From positions 91,751 through 155,750 of the forward strand of contig CANDAG010000003.1 of the NCBI GenBank assembly GCA_947382625.1: a stretch of 64,000 bases of DNA. Direction: 5' to 3'. Of the stretch, positions 8,185 to 17,344 are shown in pieces. The notes beneath the pieces are model-generated. The model ran no database searches. It saw only the letters and a program-made list of their open reading frames with translations, and had not been told where the DNA came from. Source of the DNA: an uncultured Lachnospiraceae bacterium. Its GTDB lineage: Bacteria; Bacillota; Clostridia; Lachnospirales; Lachnospiraceae. How positions within the stretch are numbered: position 1 is the stretch's first letter; every line of letters begins with the position of its first letter. A program made the translations under genes and the position numbers.

Positions 8185-9723
8185 CTACTCTCTCCTCTGG
8201 CCTTTTAGAGTCTGTTCATACTCTCTGGGAGAATATCCCGTATATCGTTTAAACATTTTAGAAAAGTATGCTGTATCCTCCACACCTACCATCTCTGCAA
8301 TTTCCCATATCTTTTTATTTCCTTCTGCCATTTGTCTTTTGGCCTCTTCCACCTTTCTCCGATTTATGGCGTTAAAAAGGTTTTCTCCCGTCTTTTGCTT
8401 GTAGATACGGCTCAAATAGCTTCTATTTACATACACTGCCTCAGCTACATCATCAAGTGTTAATCTTCTTGCAAAATTATTTTCAATAAAAGCTCTTACT
8501 CTCCCTACTAAATCCTCATCGCCTGTTCTCTCATTGTTTATCTTTTCAGCTACTCCCACTATACAGCCTTTCATCCAATCCATCAATGCTGTAATACTGC
8601 TGCTGCGCAAAACACGGGTATCCCCTTCCTCCTGGCCAATCTTCAAAATTTCATCATCTTCCCATCCATACTCTCTGCAGACCCGCCGGCATTCTGTCAG
8701 GATCAATAAGCAAGCCCGCCGGATCTGAGTATCCGAAAGATTCCTTATATATCTGGAAAATTCGTCTGCTTCCCAGGTGGTTTTTTCTATATTGCCCTGT
8801 TCCATATACAGAAGCATTCTGCCTGTAATCACAGAAATTTTTTCTCTGCATGAATGCGATTCTCTATTGATCAAAACCAAATTCAGATTATTTTCATTCC
8901 AATCCAGAAAATGTGTACATAAATAATTCAGGATTTCACTATAGGCATTGCTGATTTTGTCAATACCTCTATATGTTCTTCCAACAATAGCCATAAGATT
9001 TCCTTCTGTATCTCCCGCCAACATATCATAACAAACTGATTTTATTTTTTCTTCCTCAATGTCCTCCACTGATACGAGAATTACATATTCCATTACGCTT
9101 ACAGCTAAAACCTGTATTTCCCACTCTGCAAAAACAGTTCCAATCTTCTTTTCCATCTGCTCTTTTATGGATTCTCTGTTTTCCTTATTTCCTATATACC
9201 CTTTAATCACCACCAGACAGAAACTGTTGAAATGCTTTTCATACCAACGGTAAACGTTGTTTTTGCTCTCCTGCAGAGGATCCATATATTCTGATTCATA
9301 CAGCAGGAATCGGAGCATATCCTTCTTTTTCCTTATGTTTTCGTGGGTTTGCTCCAGATATTCCTTCATTTTCGTCAATGACTCCGGAAGCTCCTCCAGA
9401 ACATTCCTTTTCATCACATAGCTTTTTACACCATAATCAATTGCCTGTTTGGCATATTCAAATTCAGAATATGCAGTTAAAAGAATAACTGCAATTTCCG
9501 GCCATTCCTCACTGATGACCTTCGCCGCTTCCAAACCATCCAGCACTGGCATTCGAATATCGAGTATAACTAAATCCGGCTGCAATTCAGGAATATGTTC
9601 CAAAAGTTCTTTTCCGTTTTTGTACCAGCCTTCCAGGCTATATCCCAGCTCCTCCCATGAGATCAGTTCCCGAAGCCCCTCTCTCACAAACGGCTCATCA
9701 TCTGCCAGCAACACCTTCCACAT
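8185..9723 (-). CDS. YesN-type response regulator with AraC-family DNA-binding domain
   Basis: A 512-residue protein. Residues 1-120 form a receiver domain with acidic residues Asp8/Asp9, the phospho-acceptor Asp55 (LVILDIRMP), Thr83 and Lys105. A long middle region of unknown fold follows. Residues about 405-505 form two helix-turn-helix units of AraC type, with the signature YFSKMFKRYTGYSPREYE at the C-terminus. Phosphorylation by the kinase encoded just upstream (six-base gap) is expected to switch on transcription, most plausibly of the sugar importer at 3.5-6.7 kb. The next gene, a receptor lipoprotein, begins immediately after its stop. Confidence 0.92.
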   Translation of the reverse strand: MWKVLLADDEPFVREGLRELISWEELGYSLEGWYKNGKELLEHIPELQPDLVILDIRMPVLDGLEAAKVISEEWPEIAVILLTAYSEFEYAKQAIDYGVKSYVMKRNVLEELPESLTKMKEYLEQTHENIRKKKDMLRFLLYESEYMDPLQESKNNVYRWYEKHFNSFCLVVIKGYIGNKENRESIKEQMEKKIGTVFAEWEIQVLAVSVMEYVILVSVEDIEEEKIKSVCYDMLAGDTEGNLMAIVGRTYRGIDKISNAYSEILNYLCTHFLDWNENNLNLVLINRESHSCREKISVITGRMLLYMEQGNIEKTTWEADEFSRYIRNLSDTQIRRACLLILTECRRVCREYGWEDDEILKIGQEEGDTRVLRSSSITALMDWMKGCIVGVAEKINNERTGDEDLVGRVRAFIENNFARRLTLDDVAEAVYVNRSYLSRIYKQKTGENLFNAINRRKVEEAKRQMAEGNKKIWEIAEMVGVEDTAYFSKMFKRYTGYSPREYEQTLKGQRRE

Positions 9724-9729
9724 ACCTGC

Positions 9730-11463
9730 TTACTCTCCTTTTATTGCCCGGATAAGCGGAAGCTCCAACTCAATATGGGTTCCTTTTCCCGGCTTGCTCT
9801 TTATTGACATTCCAAAAGATTTTCCGTATAAATTCTGCACCAGACGCTGAATATTCATTATACCCACCCGCGGATGCTTCTCATCTTCTTTCACTTGAAA
9901 ATTCAACTTTTCTATGTCAAAACCTACACCATCATCTTCCACTAATATCCATAATCTGCTTTCCTTATCTTCCTCCCTTATCGTTCGGATTTCTACACGG
10001 ATACTGCCTTTATCTCCCTTCGGCTCCAGACCGTGAATCATAGCATTTTCGACCAATGGCTCTACACTGAGTTTGGGAATCTTATATTGTTTAAGATCCT
10101 CTGATTCCCAGACAATATCATAATTAACCATGTCCCTGAAACGCTGCCCCTGAAGATAAAGATAAAATCCTACAATTTCCATCTCATCTGCCAATGGAAT
10201 TTCTATCTCCCCGTTCCGGAAAATTTTACCCTGTATCAGACCTGAAAACGCAGTAATCATCTGGTACAGTTCTTCATCTTTATTTCTTTTCACCCTCATG
10301 CTGATCATAGCCAGCACATTAAACATAAAATGCGGATCCATTTGTGCCTGTAAATACTGAATCCTGGCTTCCCGTGCTAAAATTTGATTTTCATATACCT
10401 CTTTGATCAGTTGATCGATCTTTCGGGTCATTTCATTAAAAGAATCACTGATCTCCCGAAACTCCCGAATCCTATATTCTTCCAGGCTTGTCTCAAAGTC
10501 GCCTGTACCAACCTGTTGAATCCTTTTTGCTATATTCTCCAAGGGTCTCGCCGTTCGAACAGAGAAAAACAAAATTGCCCCCATTACAACAATAAAGGAA
10601 ACGAGAAAAATTCCCCAACACATCAGTAACATAGGCTTTATAGACAAATACAACATCTTTTTTGGAATCATAATGTAGGAGGTTAAACCAAAGCTCCCTG
10701 TTTTCCACTGGTAAAAATATTTTTGCCCTTCGCAGGTAACTACTCCTTCTCTTTCCGTCAACATATCTGTGTTAAATTCCATAAGTGTATTTCCGCCCAC
10801 TTCTTTTCCCGCATTATCCTCCAATATCCAATAATAATCTTTATATTTCTCCAATTGTCGGAAAATACTGTCAATGCTCTCCTTCTCTATTGCAACAGCG
10901 CAATATCCGATCACTTCCATATCATAGTCATAAAGCGCAAAACACAGGTCCATATAATTTCCATGCTGACGATAATAAAAAATCTGATCCTGATTTCCAT
11001 AGTTGGAAAGGCAATCCCGAAAATACTGATCCATGGAATTCCTCGCCGACATGCTTTCAGGATAAAAATGTGTTCCTACAAAACGCATCTCCTTATTAAA
11101 TATATAAAAATCCCGAACTACCGGATAGGTCTCGGATATCATATTTCTCTCTGAAAACAAGTTCACCCCCTGCTCCAGCTGATAAAGAATATCTTCCTTT
11201 TTTCCCTTATCATTCTGAAAAAAATCCAACATTATCTCGTTATCTCTCAGATAAGCAACACCCTCTTCAAGAAACTGCAGTTTTCCTGCAAATTGTTCTT
11301 GAATACTCTGCATATAGAAATCCATATTCTCTTTTTCCCGCTGCGAAGTCTCATAAAATACGATCATCGTAAAAATAAGCCCCAGAACACAGGTAACCAT
11401 AATATTAGAACCAATGACCATCCAGATCAATTCTGTACAAAGGGTTTTTTCTTTCTTTTTCAT
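9730..11463 (-). CDS. YesM-type sensor histidine kinase
   Basis: A 577-residue membrane kinase. A first helix lies at about residues 13-37, a large extracellular sensor region at about 38-270, and a second helix at about 272-302. A HAMP linker follows (303-355), then the His_kinase domain with phospho-acceptor His378 in QMDPHFMFN, and an ATP-binding domain with Asn473 in VENAMIHG and the VEDDGVGFD motif. It probably senses a sugar directly or through the lipoprotein of its operon, and phosphorylates the regulator encoded six bases downstream. Its ATG overlaps the stop of the upstream AAA/DUF4143 ATPase gene by four bases (ATGA), which implies translational coupling and no promoter of its own at that point. 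Confidence 0.93.
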   Translation of the reverse strand: MKKKEKTLCTELIWMVIGSNIMVTCVLGLIFTMIVFYETSQREKENMDFYMQSIQEQFAGKLQFLEEGVAYLRDNEIMLDFFQNDKGKKEDILYQLEQGVNLFSERNMISETYPVVRDFYIFNKEMRFVGTHFYPESMSARNSMDQYFRDCLSNYGNQDQIFYYRQHGNYMDLCFALYDYDMEVIGYCAVAIEKESIDSIFRQLEKYKDYYWILEDNAGKEVGGNTLMEFNTDMLTEREGVVTCEGQKYFYQWKTGSFGLTSYIMIPKKMLYLSIKPMLLMCWGIFLVSFIVVMGAILFFSVRTARPLENIAKRIQQVGTGDFETSLEEYRIREFREISDSFNEMTRKIDQLIKEVYENQILAREARIQYLQAQMDPHFMFNVLAMISMRVKRNKDEELYQMITAFSGLIQGKIFRNGEIEIPLADEMEIVGFYLYLQGQRFRDMVNYDIVWESEDLKQYKIPKLSVEPLVENAMIHGLEPKGDKGSIRVEIRTIREEDKESRLWILVEDDGVGFDIEKLNFQVKEDEKHPRVGIMNIQRLVQNLYGKSFGMSIKSKPGKGTHIELELPLIRAIKGE

Positions 11464-12803
11464 AATGAATCCTTTTTATGCAATGCAATCCCAATTAACC
11501 GATCTGTATAATCAGCCATAAACAGAGGAATGTTTAAGATATCCTCATCCAATTTTAAGTTATTTAAAGAAAACCTGATCCGCAGCTTCACCCTGTCATC
11601 AAATAGTTCTTTAAACTTTTTCAGGCTTCTGCTGGTTGTATTGGCTTCTGACTTTACCTCCACAGGAAATACATCGTTATTCCTCTGAATCAAAAAATCA
11701 ACTTCATAGGGCGGATTACTCTGACTCCAGTATCTTGGAAAGACCTCAAACTGAGTGAGTAATGTCTGCAGTACATAATTTTCAGTCAATGCCCCCTTAA
11801 ACTCTGTAAATAAGCGGTTTCCTTCCCCAAAGGCTGTGGGTGAGAGCATTGACAAACGGCGAAGCAATCCCACATCTGCAAGATAGATTTTGAAGGCTGA
11901 CAGATCATCATAGGCCGAAACCGGAATTCCCGGTGCACTGCTGCGATATACCTTGTGTACTAATCTGGCATCTACAAGCCATTGAAGCGCATTTTCATAT
12001 TCTCTGGCTCTTGCCCCCTCTTTTACTGCCTTATAGATAAATTTTTTATTTTCTCTGGCCAGCTGTGAGGGAATAGACTTCCATATCATCGAAATTTTTG
12101 GAAATTCACTTACATCAGGATGCTTTCCAAAATCTCTCTCATATGCACCCAGGATACCTGAAAGCGCTTCTTGCATGGCATCAACATCACGTGCCTGGGT
12201 CCACATCAGCACAGCTTCCGGCATACCTCCCGTAACATAATACATCTTCAGTTTTTCATATAACGGATTAAAAAAGGCATCTGGAATCGGTTCCAAAGTA
12301 TCGATGGTTTCCAGATAATCCACTAGATTTTCATCCCCGTTAGCAAGCAAAAATTCCGTAAAGGTCATAGGATCGATCTGCATAAAGTTTACTTTGCCTA
12401 CCGGAAAAGAGGAAGGTTTAGCTAGTGCGATCCCAAGCAGAGATCCTGCACAGGCAATATGATATTCCGGCGCATTCTCGCAAAAATATTTCATCGTGTT
12501 GATAACCTTTGGGCAGTCCTGTATTTCATCAAAAATAACAAACGTTTTTTCAGGAAGAATTTTCTGCCCACTAGCCAGTGTAAGGTTCTGGATAATACGC
12601 TTTACGTCCTTGGTTGTCTCAAAAAATTGTCTATATTCTTCATTTTCGTCAAAATTAAAGTAAGCTGTATTTTCATAATATTGTCTGCCGAACTCTTTTA
12701 ATATCCACGTCTTTCCTACCTGCCTGACACCTTTTAATATCAATGGTTTCCTGTAAGGAGAATTTTTCCATCTTAGTAACCGATCCATTATAAGTCTTTT
12801 CAT
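11460..12803 (-). CDS. AAA-family ATPase with DUF4143 domain
   Basis: A 447-residue soluble ATPase. The Walker A motif GVRQVGKT is at residues 25-32 and the Walker B segment TFVIFDEIQD follows near residue 90. A helical DUF4143 region and a C-terminal PD-(D/E)XK-like stretch (PPYEVDFLIQRNNDVFPVEVK: Glu-Val-Asp then Glu-Val-Lys) complete the family pattern. The ATG at 12803 is preferred because GAGAGG lies before it. The family is common and poorly understood; some members are linked to toxin-like or selfish loci and none has a settled role in sugar sensing. The gene overlaps the kinase gene by four bases and has its own strong promoter with a palindrome just downstream of the -10, so it is the first gene of the two-component operon. 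Confidence 0.88.
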   Translation of the reverse strand: MKRLIMDRLLRWKNSPYRKPLILKGVRQVGKTWILKEFGRQYYENTAYFNFDENEEYRQFFETTKDVKRIIQNLTLASGQKILPEKTFVIFDEIQDCPKVINTMKYFCENAPEYHIACAGSLLGIALAKPSSFPVGKVNFMQIDPMTFTEFLLANGDENLVDYLETIDTLEPIPDAFFNPLYEKLKMYYVTGGMPEAVLMWTQARDVDAMQEALSGILGAYERDFGKHPDVSEFPKISMIWKSIPSQLARENKKFIYKAVKEGARAREYENALQWLVDARLVHKVYRSSAPGIPVSAYDDLSAFKIYLADVGLLRRLSMLSPTAFGEGNRLFTEFKGALTENYVLQTLLTQFEVFPRYWSQSNPPYEVDFLIQRNNDVFPVEVKSEANTTSRSLKKFKELFDDRVKLRIRFSLNNLKLDEDILNIPLFMADYTDRLIGIALHKKDSL

Positions 12804-12830
12804 TTTATTTCCTCTCACATTATTATTAAT

Positions 12831-12856
12831 AAATATGTGATACAAATCACATATTT
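12831..12856. promoter_or_regulatory. Palindromic operator with CRP-type half sites
   Basis: An 11-bp perfect inverted repeat with a four-base centre, core TGTGATACAAATCACA, matching the TGTGA-N6-TCACA layout of Crp/Fnr-family operators. It lies immediately downstream of the -10 box of the ATPase/two-component operon, over the expected transcription start, a position that favours repression. It could also form a hairpin at the 5' end of the mRNA. The cognate regulator is not in this window. Confidence 0.6.
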
Positions 12857-12885
12857 ATTATAACTGGTCAGTTTTAAAAAATCAA
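12857..12885 (-). promoter_or_regulatory. Sigma-A promoter of the ATPase/kinase/regulator/receptor operon
   Basis: On the minus strand TTGATT (12885-12880) and a perfect TATAAT (12862-12857) are separated by 17 bases. Transcription would start near 12850, inside the palindrome described separately, about 47 bases before the ATG of the ATPase gene. Confidence 0.75.
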
Positions 12886-12992
12886 CATCTCCCCAAATTC
12901 CTCAGAAATTTTTAAGATGCATAAATCTCTTAAATGTAGTATAGTAAAAATGGAAATTTTAACAAACTATATTAAAGTAAGGAGTATAAAAA

Positions 12993-13874
12993 ATGGCCTT
13001 TTGTATTATTACCGATTCTGCCTCCGATGTGCCGGAAAATGTGATAAAAGAATACAATTTACATGTGATGCCCACGCCCGTTACAATAGAAGGAACAGAC
13101 TACTTTGACGGAGAAACCATCTTTCCCGATGAATTTTACCAGATCCAGGCTTCCGGAAAGAATATCCTGACTTACCACATCAGCCAATATATGTTCTATG
13201 AGCATTTTCTTCCTTTTGCCAAACGCGGGGATGAGGTGCTCTATCTTTGCTTCTCCACCGGGATCGCAGGAACCTACAACGCGGCCAAGCTGGCTTATGA
13301 ACAGGTTCTTGAAGAACATCCTGACTTTAAAATCACCATCATCGATACCAAATGTGCATCCTTAGGATATGGACTGATCGTGGAAAAGCTCCTGCGCATG
13401 CAAAAAAACGGCGCTCCGGGAGAACTTTTGATCGAAGCCGCACATTTTTTCTGTCAGCACATGGAGCATGCAGTTACCGTTTCCGAGCTGGACTACCTGT
13501 TCAAGGGTGGAAGACTTACCAGAACCTCTTTCCTGGCAGGAACAGTGCTGGATATCAAGCCCATCATCATTGTGGATGAAAACGGCTCCTTAAAGGCCGT
13601 AGAAAAAACAAGAGGCTGGAAAAAGGCACAGAAACGGATCCTTGATATGGTTGGCGAAAAGGGCAAAAATCTGGAAAACCAGGAAATCGGCGTTGTCTAT
13701 GGAATGGACAGAGAAGCCTTTAAATACCTTAAAGGCGAGCTCATATCCAGATATCACGTCAAGGGCATTCTTGAGGGCAGAGTGGGATGTGCCATCGGCG
13801 CTCATACCGGCCCCAGTATCCTTGGAATCGTCTTTTTAAACGAGACAAATGACAAGTATGATGCGTACTTATAG
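12993..13874 (+). CDS. DegV-family fatty-acid-binding protein
   Basis: A 293-residue soluble protein of the DegV family. The N-terminal strand ends in TDSASDVP (residues 7-14), the family signature, and the conserved segment FSTGIAGTYNAAK lies near residue 90, with LKGGRLTR-like FKGGRLTRTS near 170. DegV proteins bind fatty acids; in several Firmicutes they deliver exogenous fatty acids to the FakA kinase. No FakA is encoded here. The gene starts a run of five co-oriented genes (degV, sufC, sufB, two ABC exporter subunits) with gaps of 0-30 bases that ends at the terminator at 19171-19200, so they are probably one operon. AAGGAG lies before the ATG. Confidence 0.88.
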   Translation: MAFCIITDSASDVPENVIKEYNLHVMPTPVTIEGTDYFDGETIFPDEFYQIQASGKNILTYHISQYMFYEHFLPFAKRGDEVLYLCFSTGIAGTYNAAKLAYEQVLEEHPDFKITIIDTKCASLGYGLIVEKLLRMQKNGAPGELLIEAAHFFCQHMEHAVTVSELDYLFKGGRLTRTSFLAGTVLDIKPIIIVDENGSLKAVEKTRGWKKAQKRILDMVGEKGKNLENQEIGVVYGMDREAFKYLKGELISRYHVKGILEGRVGCAIGAHTGPSILGIVFLNETNDKYDAYL

Positions 13875-13900
13875 TGAATGACAAAATAAGGAGAACCTCT

Positions 13901-14632
13901 ATGCTGGAAGTTAAAAATCTTGTATTCCATCCCCTTGAAAACGGTTTGGAGATCAGTATCATAGAAAATGTAAGCTTTACCGTGGAGCCGGGAGAAATGC
14001 TGGTGATCACAGGACCTAACGGCGGCGGAAAGTCTACTGTGGCAAGGCTTCTTATGGGAATTGAAAAACCGGACAGCGGAAGTATCTGCTTAGACGGTAC
14101 CGATATTACGGACTGGAGCATCGCACAAAGGGCAAACGCCGGGATCGGCTTTGCCTTCCAGCAGCCTCCCAGATTCAAAGGTATGACTGTCAAAAGGCTG
14201 CTTTCCATTTCTGCCGGCAATGAGCTGCCCGAAAATAAATGCTGTGACCTGCTAAGCGGCGTAGGACTCTGTGCCAGAGAATATTTAAACCGCGAGGTAG
14301 ACAATACTCTTTCAGGCGGAGAAATGAAGCGTATCGAAATTGCAACGGTTCTGGCGAAACCACACAAGCTATGTGTTTTTGACGAGCCAGAGGCAGGTAT
14401 TGACCTGTGGAGCTTTTCCATGCTGGTAGATCAGTTTGAAAAGCTTCATGAAGAAAAAAAGGAAAGTCTCATTTTAATCTCCCATCAGGAAAAGATCATA
14501 CAGATGGCAGACAGGATCATGGTAATCCGGGACGGCAGAGTGGACGCTTTAGGACCTAAGGAACAGATCCTTCCCATGCTTCTTCACGGAGAAAAGGACT
14601 GTACCTGTATGAATTCACCCTGCAGAGCATAA
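13901..14632 (+). CDS. sufC: SufC-like Fe-S cluster assembly ATPase
   Basis: A 243-residue ABC-type ATPase without membrane domain. Walker A is GPNGGGKST, the Q-loop region reads FAFQQPPRFKG, the signature is LSGGEMKR and Walker B is LCVFDEPEAGIDL. The LSGGEMKRIEIA and EPEAGIDLWSF segments are typical of SufC and distinguish it from importer ATPases. The start at 13901 is preferred because AAGGAG lies seven bases before it; an ATG at 13874 would overlap the degV stop. It acts with the SufB-like protein encoded 27 bases downstream to assemble iron-sulfur clusters in the cytoplasm. No sufS, sufU or sufE is nearby, so this is the two-gene (minimal SUF) arrangement seen in archaea and Clostridia. 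Confidence 0.88.
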   Translation: MLEVKNLVFHPLENGLEISIIENVSFTVEPGEMLVITGPNGGGKSTVARLLMGIEKPDSGSICLDGTDITDWSIAQRANAGIGFAFQQPPRFKGMTVKRLLSISAGNELPENKCCDLLSGVGLCAREYLNREVDNTLSGGEMKRIEIATVLAKPHKLCVFDEPEAGIDLWSFSMLVDQFEKLHEEKKESLILISHQEKIIQMADRIMVIRDGRVDALGPKEQILPMLLHGEKDCTCMNSPCRA

Positions 14633-14659
14633 GGAATTATTAACAGAAAGGAAAAACCA

Positions 14660-15586
14660 GTGGCTAATTTAGATCAGATCACAGAGTCCCTCCTGACACA
14701 GATCGACAGCGAAGGTTTCAAACAGGAAGGGGCATATAATTTAAGATACAATGGCTATTCCCTGTGCCATGGGAATACGGAGCATATCACTATCAGGCGA
14801 AAAGAGGATAAACAGGGAATCGATGTTTACATCAGCGGCGAGACTAAGGGAGAGCAGGTTCATATTCCCGTGGTAGTGGCCACATCCGGAATGGTTGATG
14901 TAGTTTATAATGATTTTTATATCGGAGAAGGGGCAGAGGTCACCATCGTTGCAGGCTGCGGCATCCACAACAGCGGATGTAACGACAGCCGCCATGACGG
15001 GATCCATTCCTTCCACGTGGGAAAGAACGCCAATGTCCGCTATGAAGAAAAGCATTACGGAGAAGGGACGGGAACCGGAGCAAGAATTTTAAATCCGGTG
15101 ACCAAAATTTTTATGGAGGAGAATTCTGTCTTTACCTTAGATACTGCCCAGATCAAAGGAGTTGACTCTACCAAACGGGAAACCGAGGTGGTGATGGGAA
15201 ATGATGCAAAGCTTTTTGTGATTGAAAAGCTGATGACTCACGATGACCAGAACGCCATTTCTGACATGGATATTTATTTAAACGGAACAGGAAGCTCCGC
15301 CCAGATCACTTCCCGCTCCGTTGCCAGAGGAAAGTCCCGGCAGGTCTTCCACCCAAAGGCCATCGGCAATGCTCTCTGCCATGCCCATATCCAGTGTGAT
15401 TCCATCATCATGGATCAGGCTGAAGTCTGCTCCATCCCGGAAATCGACGCCAAACACGTAGACGCCGCCATCATCCACGAGGCGGCCATCGGCCGGATCA
15501 ACAGCGAGCAGCTGATCAAGCTGAACACCTTCGGACTCGATGACGAGGCTGCAGAGGCCATTATCATCGAAAATTTTTTAAATTAA
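14660..15586 (+). CDS. sufB: SufB/SufD-family Fe-S scaffold protein
   Basis: A 308-residue protein with the SufBD beta-helix core and no large N-terminal domain, shorter than E. coli SufB (about 495). The C-terminal signature PEIDAKHVDAAIIHEAAIGRI aligns by eye with PYIECRNNSAKFEHEATTSKI of E. coli SufB. The His of HEA is kept, but the Cys used there in cluster chemistry (Cys405) is Ala here. Other Cys are present, in GCGIHNSGCN near residue 103 and in AEVCSIPEID near 258. It starts with GTG at 14660 after AGAAAGGA. It is co-transcribed with sufC and should form a SufB2C2-type complex. Scaffold function is inferred from the family; the ligand residues are not known. Confidence 0.87.
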   Translation: MANLDQITESLLTQIDSEGFKQEGAYNLRYNGYSLCHGNTEHITIRRKEDKQGIDVYISGETKGEQVHIPVVVATSGMVDVVYNDFYIGEGAEVTIVAGCGIHNSGCNDSRHDGIHSFHVGKNANVRYEEKHYGEGTGTGARILNPVTKIFMEENSVFTLDTAQIKGVDSTKRETEVVMGNDAKLFVIEKLMTHDDQNAISDMDIYLNGTGSSAQITSRSVARGKSRQVFHPKAIGNALCHAHIQCDSIIMDQAEVCSIPEIDAKHVDAAIIHEAAIGRINSEQLIKLNTFGLDDEAAEAIIIENFLN

Positions 15587-15604
15587 GATACGGAAAGGAT
15601 CAAA

Positions 15605-17344
15605 ATGAAAAAACTACTGATTTATTTAAGAGACTACAAAAAAGAAAGTATTTTAGGGCCTCTTTTTAAATTATTAGAGGCTTCCTTTGAGCTGATCGTT
15701 CCCCTGGTAGTTGCATCCATGATCGATGTGGGTATCCCGAACAACGATAAGGGATATATCATCAGAATGTGTCTGATCATGGCCGCCCTTGGTCTGATCG
15801 GCCTTGTCTGCGCCGTTACCGCCCAATACTTTGCCGCCAGGGCAGCGGTGGGCTTTGCCACCAAATTAAGACACGGGCTTTTTTCCCATATCCAAAGCCT
15901 TTCCTTCTCCCAGATGGATAAGGAAGGAACCTCCACACTGATCACAAGAATGACCAGCGACATTAATCAGGTACAATCCGGAGTCAATCTGGTGCTGCGG
16001 CTGTTTCTGCGTTCTCCCTTCATTGTGTTCGGTGCCATGATCATGGCCTTTACCGTAGACGTTAAAGCGGCTCTCATCTTCGTGGTGGTGATCCCCATAC
16101 TTTCCATCATCGTATTCGGCATCATGCTCATCAGCATCCCCATGTTCAAAAAGGTACAGGGCGGACTGGATAAGGTGCTGGGCATCACCAGGGAAAATCT
16201 TACCGGAGTCAGAGTCATCCGTGCTTTTGGAGAAGAAGAGCACGAAATACAGAAATTCGACGAAGAAACCGACCACCTGAAAGCTCTGCAGGTACTTGCC
16301 GGAAAAATATCGGCTCTCATGAATCCTCTCACTTATGTGGTGATCAACGGCGGACTGATCGCACTTATCTATGTGGGAGCCCTCCGTGTGGAAGCCGGTA
16401 TCCTCTCCCAGGGACAGGTAGTCGCACTGGTCAATTATATGTCCCAGATCCTGGTAGAGCTTGTGAAACTGGCAAACCTGATCATCACTGTAACCAAAGC
16501 CTTTGCCTGCGGCAACAGAATACAGAGTATTTTTGAGATTCCGGCAGGAATGGAAGCTCCCGCTTCCCAGGTAGATTCCTCTTTCGAAAAGGAGACTGGC
16601 ACTGTGGAATTTGACCATGTAAGCCTACGCTATTACGAAGGCGGTGAAGAAGCCTTAACAGACATTCATTTTAAGGCAAAGAAGGGATCCACCATCGGCG
16701 TCATCGGCGGCACCGGTTCCGGAAAGTCCTCTCTTGTAAATCTGATCCCCCGCTTCTATGATGTGGAAAAGGGATCTGTAAAGGTAGACGGCAGGGATGT
16801 AAGGGAATATCCCCTCTCCCAGCTTAGAGACAAGATCGGCGTAGTCATGCAGAAAGCGGTTTTATTCAAGGGTACCATCCGTCAAAATCTGCTATGGGGT
16901 AATGAAAACGCCAGCGAGGAGGAGCTTTGGGAAGCAATAAAGGCCGCCCAGGCAGAAGAATTTGTCCTTCAAAAGGCTGACAAGCTGGACGAAATGATCG
17001 AACAGGAGGGACGCAATCTCTCCGGCGGACAAAAGCAGCGTCTGTCCATTGCAAGAGCCCTGGTCAAAAAACCGGAAATCCTGATCTTAGACGACAGCTC
17101 CTCTGCCCTGGACTATGCAACAGACGCCGCCCTTCGAAAATCCATTAAGGAATTACCCGGAGAGATCACTGTATTCATCGTCTCTCAGAGAGCATCCTCC
17201 ATGCTCCACGCCGACATTATCATTGTATTGGATGACGGCAATGTGGCAGGGATGGGAACTCATGATGAGCTTTTAAAGAATTGTGAAGTATATCAGGAAA
17301 TTTATTACAGCCAGTTTGAAAGAAAGGAGGGAGCAAATTCATGA
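15605..17344 (+). CDS. ABC exporter half-transporter with degenerate ATP site (subunit A)
   Basis: A 579-residue type IV ABC exporter: six membrane helices (about residues 15-300) and an ATPase domain. Walker A is GGTGSGKSS and the signature LSGGQKQR. Two catalytic residues are altered: Walker B ends LILDDSSSALD, with Asp in place of the catalytic Glu, and the switch His is Gln in FIVSQRAS. These changes are typical of the inactive-site subunit of heterodimeric exporters such as BmrC/TM287. The partner gene overlaps by four bases (ATGA) and has the consensus residues. The substrate is unknown; family members export drugs, lipids or peptides. The gene begins 19 bases after sufB. Confidence 0.92.
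   Translation: MKKLLIYLRDYKKESILGPLFKLLEASFELIVPLVVASMIDVGIPNNDKGYIIRMCLIMAALGLIGLVCAVTAQYFAARAAVGFATKLRHGLFSHIQSLSFSQMDKEGTSTLITRMTSDINQVQSGVNLVLRLFLRSPFIVFGAMIMAFTVDVKAALIFVVVIPILSIIVFGIMLISIPMFKKVQGGLDKVLGITRENLTGVRVIRAFGEEEHEIQKFDEETDHLKALQVLAGKISALMNPLTYVVINGGLIALIYVGALRVEAGILSQGQVVALVNYMSQILVELVKLANLIITVTKAFACGNRIQSIFEIPAGMEAPASQVDSSFEKETGTVEFDHVSLRYYEGGEEALTDIHFKAKKGSTIGVIGGTGSGKSSLVNLIPRFYDVEKGSVKVDGRDVREYPLSQLRDKIGVVMQKAVLFKGTIRQNLLWGNENASEEELWEAIKAAQAEEFVLQKADKLDEMIEQEGRNLSGGQKQRLSIARALVKKPEILILDDSSSALDYATDAALRKSIKELPGEITVFIVSQRASSMLHADIIIVLDDGNVAGMGTHDELLKNCEVYQEIYYSQFERKEGANS

Noticed and set aside
15866-16618. Long open frame on the minus strand inside the ABC exporter gene
   Set aside because: It is rich in His, Asp and Ser in a pattern produced by antisense reading of a membrane gene, has no ribosome site and overlaps a clear exporter on the plus strand.
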